64,000 nt of DNA from NCBI GenBank assembly GCA_019321725.1, contig CM033108.1:9938060-10002059 (forward strand). Direction: 5' to 3'. Within the stretch, counting starts at the first letter, position 1. Each line of letters starts with the position of its first letter. Origin of the DNA: Paulownia fortunei. Lineage: Eukaryota > Streptophyta > Magnoliopsida > Lamiales > Paulowniaceae. Position numbers and translations under genes: made by a program. Positions 57,332-64,000 of the stretch are shown here, piece by piece. The notes under the pieces were generated by a model. It did not search any database. It was given only the letters and a program-made list of their open reading frames with translations, and was not told the origin of the DNA.

Positions 57332-58763
57332 GTTGGGTTTGAAAAATTGCGGGACTAAATGCAGAGAAAATTTAAAATTTTAAACATGCATAACAGTTTA
57401 TAACATGTTGTCATGAATTCGATGCGATCAATCTATTCACACTTGGATATTTTGTTTAATTTAAAATAAAGATTTTTACAATTTTACCTTTACAAGAACT
57501 TCTATTGATGTAGAGTGTGAAGCAATTTGAATTGCTAGCCTTCTCATGGACTCTTTGTAGGAATTTTGAAACTAATTTGAATCTTAATTCATAGTAGGAA
57601 TCCAAATGTATTCCCTATGATAATATCCACATGATGAACAATATCATAATTTAATATATCTGCTAGAAGATATTAAATTCTTATTTCTAATCTAGAATTT
57701 GGGAGTACAACATTAATTTTTAAATCAACTAATGATCAGAAGAATCAAGTTCATATCAAAAGGATGGAACCTTTTGATGAAAGGAAATATTTGTATGAAG
57801 AAAAGTAAAGAGAGAGTGAGTGAGAGGGAGGGACGAGTTTTAGCTTGTGAAAAGCCATCATAGTTCGTACCCTACCTGTATATTTATATACAAGGTGGTT
57901 CAATTCTAATCCCATTAGGATTTGGTCCATTTCCTTGCTTTCTATCTTTTTGCTTCTTATCTTATTCCTTTCTATAAAAAATAGGAGTTTTTGAATTTTT
58001 TCCTTATAAAAGTCTAAATTTATTTCCATCAAATACAAGGAGTCTTTAATTATCCAATTAAAGACTCTTAATGGGTTTCTCCAACAAGTTCATTAACTTT
58101 GGGCTTGAACCTTAATTGATCTCCATTATTTAATTCGAGCTCACTTTAATTAATTGATCCACTCAATTAATTAATTAGTTTCACATGACCACTTAATTAA
58201 ATTAGACCCAATTTAAATAATTCTATTATTTAAATTGGTTAAATTAATATAACCCTTTAAATTAAATTAAGGTTCGTTAATTAATCGATCCAATTAATTA
58301 ATTAAATACTCCAAAAGAGCCCCTAATCTTTATTAGGTTTAATTAAATAATTTTATAATTTAACTAGATGAATTAATTAGCTCTTTAAATTAATTCAAGC
58401 TCCAAGTTAATTAATCTCCTTTAATTAACTTGATCCAACTCCTCGGATAATATTCTAGATAGAAGTGATCCATCTCGTTTTGTGTGTAACCTATTAAATT
58501 CACAACTAAACTAACAGTGGACTTGCAATTATTATAACCTAGTAAATATATGAAAATACATCTGATTAATTAATCTAGTTATTTAATTTGTCTTGGAATT
58601 AACTCCTTAATTTCAAGAACCTCACAAGCCAAGGGAAATACTTAGAATTACATCTTTACTACCTAGTCTTAAGTGAATTAGCTAGCTAACCTATTTCTGT
58701 TGCGAGTACCATCCAAGTCTGGTCCTTCCTTCAACTAATCTCCCCATTATATATAGGGCATGG
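57332..58763 (-). repeat. Repeat X, minus copy, distal part (LTR-like)
   Basis: On the minus strand it ends CAATTTTTCAAACCCAACA at 57332, has a TATA-like TATATAAATATACAGG near 57885, and matches 55735-56480. It is continuous with 60554-61225; the palindromic element 58764-60553 interrupts it, leaving CATGG at both edges. Confidence 0.65.
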
Positions 58764-60553
58764 TGTTGATAAATAAAATGTATCCCAATTAAATGGTGGC
58801 ACATATGAAATAATATATTAAATATCAAATTTATATTTTCTATTTATATTTGGAATTTAATAAAATTTAATTCCTAAAGTAAATTGTTAATTAATTTTAT
58901 ATTATAATATATATTTTGTTGGTCAATCATATGTCGCCAAGTGTCAAATTTTAATTCTTGAAAATCAATACTTATCATGTAAGTTATCAAAGTGAATAAC
59001 AACACAAATTGATAATTCAAATCACATCTTGTGATGTCAATCAAATAATGAATGTCCAATCAAATTTTGCCACTTCATCAAATGACTTATCTAAGAGCTC
59101 ATGCTTACATGTATAAATAGCGGTCATATCCAAATAGTTAAACACAACAACAACATAAGTTGTGAGGAAGAAGTCCACGCAAGAAAGGTGTTGGAGGAAA
59201 TTCTCTCAATCTAAAACGATCAAATTCAAGAAGATCCATAGTGTTCAAGGCGTTCATCACAGAGTATACTCAAATAATAGTATTTAATTCGAGATTAAGT
59301 TGTTAAACTTTTGAATAAATGTTACTAGAGATCAAATTAATTTTGGAGGAGATCGGAGGGTCGATTCCACCAATAAATATTCAAATCAAAGAAATCAATG
59401 TTCTTGAAGTTCTAACATTTGATTTAAGATTAAGGTGCTAAATCTTTGAATTAATGTTATTGAAAGACGAAATCAAGTCTAGAGGAGATCAAATCAGCAA
59501 CTCCACCTCTAAAAGTTTAAATTCGAAAAATTATTGTCCTTGAAGAGAAGAATTAGAGGATCTATAAAAATTGTGACCATATCTTTTTAATTCAATCAAA
59601 ATTCAATTTGTACTATTTTTATTATTTGTTAGTTTTGCAGACAACAAAATTTGTAGTGGGAAAGACAAATTTAACAAATAAGAAAAATAATGCAAATTGA
59701 ATTTTGATTGAATTAAAAAACTAAAATGGTCACAATCTTTATGGATTCTCTGATTCTTCTATTCAAGAACAAGAATTTTTAGAATTTAAACTTTTGGAGG
59801 TGGAATCGCTGATTTAATCTCCTTTGGACTTGATTTCATCATTCAATAATGTTAATTTGAAGATTTATCACCTTAATCTCGAATCAAACATTAGAATTTC
59901 AACAACGTTGACTTCTTTGATTTGAATATTTATTGGTGGAATCAATCATTTGATCTCCTCCAAGATTGATTTGATCTCCAATAACATTAATTAAAGAATT
60001 TAACAACTTAATCTCAAATTAAATCCTATTATTTGAGTATATTCCGCGATGAATGCCTTGATTTTGGTCTTAAACATCATGAATTTTCTTAAATTTGATC
60101 ATCTTGATTGAGAGGATTTCCTCCAACACTTTTCTTGCTTGGCTTGTTCTTCACAACTTACATTGTTGTTGTGTTTAACTCTTTGGATGTGACCCCTGCT
60201 TATACTTGCAAGATATAGGATCTTGGATAAGTCATTTGATGAAGTGACAAAATTTGATTGGTCATTCATTATTTGATTGACGACACAAGATGTGATTTGA
60301 ATTATCAATTTGTGTTGATATTCACTTCCATAACTTACAAGATAAATCTTGATTTTTAAGAATTGAAATTTGACACTTGGCGACATATGATTAACCAATA
60401 AAATATATATTATAATATCAAATTAGTTAATAATTTACTTTAGGAATTAAATTTGATTAAATTTTCAATATAAATAGAAAATATAAATTTGATATTTAAT
60501 ACATTATTTCACATGTATCACCATTTAATTGGGACAAATTTTATTTATCTACA
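58764..60553. mobile_element. Palindromic 1.79-kb element with LTR-like arms and 5-bp target duplication
   Basis: Begins TGTTGATAAATAAAATG and ends TTTTATTTATCTACA. The whole unit is an inverted repeat: left arm 58764-59630, right arm 59673-60553, spacer 42 bp. By eye about 90% of the first 190 bases of the arms match. Flanked by CATGG on both sides (58759-58763 and 60554-60558). The left arm has a TATA box (TATAAATAG, 59113-59121) placed as in an LTR; the right arm's equivalent is mutated to TATAAGCAG. No coding content; the minus frames 58874-59059 and 60099-60398 are matching parts of the arms. Best reading: two LTRs of one family joined tail to tail and integrated as one unit. A fold-back DNA transposon is the alternative, though TG...CA ends and a 5-bp duplication favour a retroelement integrase. 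Confidence 0.85.
59113..59121 (+). promoter_or_regulatory. TATA box in the left arm of the palindrome
   Basis: TATAAATAG, followed about 40 bp on by ACACAACAACAACAT, a leader-like run. If active, transcription would run toward the palindrome centre and into the opposite arm. Confidence 0.5.
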
Positions 60554-61225
60554 CATGGATTATTTATCGAAACTCTAATTGAGTTAATAACTATTATTCC
60601 ATTCCAGTCACATTGACTCGTGATGAATCATTAGAAAACACTCATCTAATAGTCATCCTACTTTAGCCAAAGACTTCAGAGTCAATGATCATGGAATGCA
60701 TATGTAAACCCTTTCTTATTGTTATGCAGTCATTAAATACATGAAAGCACATGATGTTGTGCACAAAGCTACTATGGTGCCTCAAGTCAATTGACTAATT
60801 CATGCACTATTATAACTAGAAAATTCTCATTCGACAAACAATATTTTTAATTGAAAATTTTCCACAGGCCTATTTAGTATACTCATTCCCAAAAAGCACC
60901 CGCACACATGCAGTAGCATCTCCAAGCTGATGCTTACGGAATGAGGCATCCTCCTTTCGAGCATACATCATGTGCGCGAGTCTAACATGTTTATCAACAT
61001 CTCATCTTAATGAACCCTTGACTGAGAACTAATTTAAGATCAAAGTTATTGAGATATATTCCATGATTGCCATCATATGTGTGACCATCCCCATAATTAT
61101 ATACAGTCTAGGGACTTTATCTAATTACTTAAATACAATTAAAGATAAAAAATTACCAATTTGTTAATATATTTTGAAGAAGATTGTCTATTCGCTAGAG
61201 TATAAAAACAACCAATAACTAGCAG
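60554..61225 (-). repeat. Repeat X, minus copy, proximal part
   Basis: Reverse-complement match to 54975-55725, with shared blocks such as TTTTCTAATGATTCATCA, GTCGAATG.GAATTTTCTAGT, TTAAGATCAAAGTTATTGAG and ATTAGATAAAGTC. Contiguous with 57332-58763 apart from the inserted palindrome. Confidence 0.7.
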
Positions 61226-62221
61226 GCTGGACACTACTCTGACACCCTACTGAATTTAAGCATAATTGCCATAGTACAAAAAAAACCATGACACACAACC
61301 ATATTAACAATGTGCACATAAAAATCAAGCAGCATGCATAGTCATGGCTGATGGTGTGGATAATGTGTCAGTGGTGGATACACACGGTAAATAGTTGGGT
61401 GATGCCGCTACACTTTGTGCCACTCATTGATTTGCATACCTACTTACCTCGTGAGATATGGATGTGGAAGCCATCAACTTTCGAGCATCAACCTTAAGAA
61501 ACATGGAGCGCTTACACTCTCACTCATCAATCCAAAAGAAATTGTCTCCATGACTCCCGCATATGGGGTAAGTGTAGAACCAACAATTATAGTTTTTCTC
61601 TGTCTTTGCCATTAGCAAGGTCATTTGACCCACAACACATTCACAGTTTGGATGCATTGGTACTACCATTTTAATGTAGAATATGATAATGCTTAATAAT
61701 TATTCAAATTAGCACGATTAAAGATAACATGTTAGAACCAACAATCATAGTTTTTCTCCATCTTTGCCATTAGCAAGGTCATTTGACCCACAACACATTC
61801 ACAGTTTGGATGCATTGGTACCACCATTCTAATGTAGAATATGATAATGCTTAATAACTATTCAAATTAGCACGATTAAAGATGACATGTTAAATGCAAA
61901 CAACCTTAATTAAGAAGAAATAACACAAATAAGATATACAATAAAAGTGCAGCTTATACATATCTATTGCACACAACATACGATATGAAACATATAACAA
62001 AAACTATAATACACCCATGAAGTAGATTGAAATGTTTACAAAAACATGCATAGATCTATAACAATATGGTCATCCCATAATTGTTGTACAATTGAATCTC
62101 TAATTACACTTCTAATCCACAAGTTTCCTTAAGAAAGATTAACTTAATGCACTTGGGAAAACTGATTGTAAGACCCTCCCTCGCTTTCTAAATCATCCCA
62201 TTTGGAGTCAGCAAACTCATA
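61226..62221. other. Intergenic sequence left of the Harbinger fragment
   Basis: May belong to the same DNA transposon. No second Harbinger frame (Myb-like) could be identified. Holds the 158-bp duplication listed separately. Confidence 0.45.
61577..61892. repeat. Two-copy 158-bp tandem repeat
   Basis: GAACCAACAAT.ATAGTTTTTC starts units at 61577 and 61735; the units share TTTGCCATTAGCAAGGTCAT and TTTGGATGCATTGGTAC and differ at only a few positions. Confidence 0.92.
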
Positions 62222-62491
62222 CTACGGTGAGTCATCGACATAATATATTGTGACTATGTTTGCTTGTGTGGCCAAGTCATAGTTTGACATAAGATATCTA
62301 AAAATTGAAAAGTGCTTCTTAATCATACTTATGCACCACTTTATGTAATTTCTCACAAATGAGTTCTGATGATTAAACAACTCTTTCTTTGAACTGTGCA
62401 CATGATTAGGCCCCCACCGCTCGGGTATATGATACTGCTTGTTATGGTAGGGCACCAAGACCCCCGAGAAGTTATTGTATCCGACATCCAC
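62222..62491 (-). pseudogene. PIF/Harbinger transposase fragment (DDE_Tnp_4)
   Basis: The 89-codon minus-strand frame follows the C-terminal catalytic part of PIF/Harbinger (HARBI1-like) nucleases, which cut and join transposon DNA. MDVGYNN matches VDAGY with its catalytic aspartate; LVPYHNKQYHI matches LAPYRGxRYHL; KELFNHQNSFVRNYIKWC matches KELFNxRHxxLRNxIERxFG; and MIKKHFSIFRYL matches VLKKRFPIL. The catalytic glutamate of the IER motif is lysine here. The upstream exon(s) with the first aspartate and any terminal inverted repeats were not found. The fragment is dead. Confidence 0.75.
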
Positions 62492-63179
62492 AATATATTA
62501 TTTATCTACAAGATAGGGAATAATGACTATTTATAATTTCTGAAATAAATTATGCATAACTTATGTGAGTTCACTAACCTACAGAAGCCAAGGAAAATTA
62601 AACTTCAAATTTTAAAGTGCATCAAGAAAGACTCTTGAGTTATTTAAACCCCATTCCCAGTTGCTAATACATATGTGAATTTTAGGTCAACTAAACATTG
62701 CAGTCATGACAATTTGGCTGATGATAACTTCTCTAGTGCGATATGCCCTAGATTTGTACGTTGGCACACATCCGAGCACTATTTTCCCATCATTTTTTTC
62801 CACACGCACCCAAAATATTGCAAGTTCATCTTGAAATTGTTAAATAATACTCTAGTTAAATATTATTAATGAATTGATTATTTTAGCATCTTGTACTGAT
62901 CTTAAAATATGGGTACCATTGTGGGTTGTAAAGGATTTTCTCTTTAACAACTGTCATGTCAAAGGGTTGTCAAAGGGTCTTATGTACTCTACAGTCATGG
63001 GTAGAGTGCATTGCACCATGTAAAAGTTTTGACTTAAAATTTTAGTGGATCAATGAAACTGCTTGACATTATTTCGCTGATGGTAGTGTAAATAAATAGT
63101 TTGCTAAAAGATTGCGACCAATTCATCAATAAGTAGCCTTCTCTAGTCATGTTTTGGTATGAATACTTATTAAGAAAAT
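62492..63179. other. Intergenic sequence right of the Harbinger fragment
   Basis: No gene recognised; may contain further decayed Harbinger sequence. Confidence 0.45.
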
Positions 63180-64000
63180 TGTGAATGCAAGTGCACGCTA
63201 TTGTAGACAAGTAATAAAATGGATGATTAGGATATAGTTCCCATGAGGATTGTGGATTATTAAAAATTAAAATTGGATTAACTCTAATTTTATTTGAACA
63301 ATCGTAATGGATTTGTGATTAATGCTAACTAAGAAACTAAACAATAAACTAATTAGCAAAATCAAATAAGGATGAAGTTCAATGACTTAAAGACCTAGGG
63401 TTGTGATTTTACCATAATTAGTTCTATTTGAATACTCAATTGCATCAATCTCATTTTATTTTCCTGGTTGATAGTCGAGAGTCCCTCAATTATTCAATAA
63501 CCTTTGCCAAGATCTAATAAAAATTTTACAAATTGCTAACCAACTATATTCTTATGTGAATTAAACAATCAATAAATTTTTGTGCTCTATAGATCTCAAT
63601 CAAAACTACACAAACCATATACGTATATTCTTATCTTACATGTAATTTATGATTTTCTACATATAGAAGTAGACACATATATCACCTCTCAGTCAATATG
63701 ATTAACAAATCATTCAATTAGTGGCCAAGTAATTGAAAGCATTAAGACCCACGTAGAAAACTCAACTAGATCAAATATACATTTATTTCAATTTAAAGAG
63801 AAATTCAAATCATTCTAATTAGGTTATATTAAAACCCTAGACTAGAAAACTTAGCCCCTAAACATATCTAATCAAATTTGTAGATAAATTTGAATTCATG
63901 GCAAAAGATAAGAGAAAAGAAAAAGAAAAGAAGAACTCTGAAATCTTGAAGAAGAAACCCAAAATCTTGAATCTTGAAGCTCTTGCTCTCTTCTCATCTT
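63180..64000 (-). mobile_element. LTR family a, minus copy, cut by the window edge
   Basis: Starts TGTGAATGCAAGTGCAC at 63180 and matches 53855-54660 in reverse complement throughout. The rest lies beyond the window. The flanking AAAAT here and ATTTT at 54661 are the same sequence in LTR orientation, so they may be conserved internal bases rather than target duplications. Confidence 0.75.

Noticed and set aside
58874..60398. Two similar minus-strand frames, 58874-59059 and 60099-60398, that might suggest a gene
   Set aside because: They are portions of the two palindrome arms, read on the same strand but from opposite LTR orientations; neither resembles a protein family.

Overview
This is AT-rich nuclear DNA from a flowering plant, most likely a eudicot. 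Evidence: Ty1/copia and Ty3/gypsy retrotransposons with plant-type primer-binding sites, a plant Helitron, plastid DNA fragments in the nucleus, and one intron-free E-class pentatricopeptide repeat (PPR) gene. I cannot name the species. A run of exactly 100 N (56699-56798) marks a scaffold gap.

Only one gene looks intact: the 651-codon PPR protein gene on the minus strand (45936-47891), resembling Arabidopsis At3g05340. Nearly everything else that can be identified is transposon-derived and decayed.

Region 1 (about 2.2-25.1 kb) is a deeply nested cluster. A minus-strand copia remnant (2215-5971) abuts the truncated 5' LTR of a plus-strand copia element called A here (5972-23061). Element A carries two solo LTRs in pol (9238-11010 and 11703-14884) and a 6.8-kb copia element B (15919-22684) in its 3' LTR. 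Target-site duplications (TSDs) mark each junction. At both solo-LTR junctions the A reading frame continues once the insert and one TSD are discounted. To the right lie a gypsy scrap and a plastid ycf1 pseudogene.

Region 2 (25.1-31.3 kb) is a minus-strand copia-type element C with two LTRs, a primer-binding site, a polypurine tract and a 30-bp minisatellite. Region 3 (32.8-39.3 kb) is a Helitron with a decayed helicase gene, terminal hairpin and internal duplications. Region 4 (39.3-45.9 kb) is AT-rich DNA with a 354-365 bp tandem repeat, an LTR-like piece and an exact 106-bp tandem duplication. Region 5 holds the PPR gene and its flank. Region 6 (50.1-53.0 kb) is a second, inverted copy of the 3-kb solo LTR with a perfect TSD.

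Region 7 (53.3-64 kb) holds a plastid-derived trnN-GUU and pairs of repeats in opposite orientation around the scaffold gap. It also holds the most unusual object in the window: a 1.79-kb nearly full-length palindrome (58764-60553) with TG...CA ends, LTR-like arms and a 5-bp TSD. A PIF/Harbinger transposase scrap follows. There is no operon-like gene cooperation; the interest lies in transposon layering and in a potential hairpin locus.
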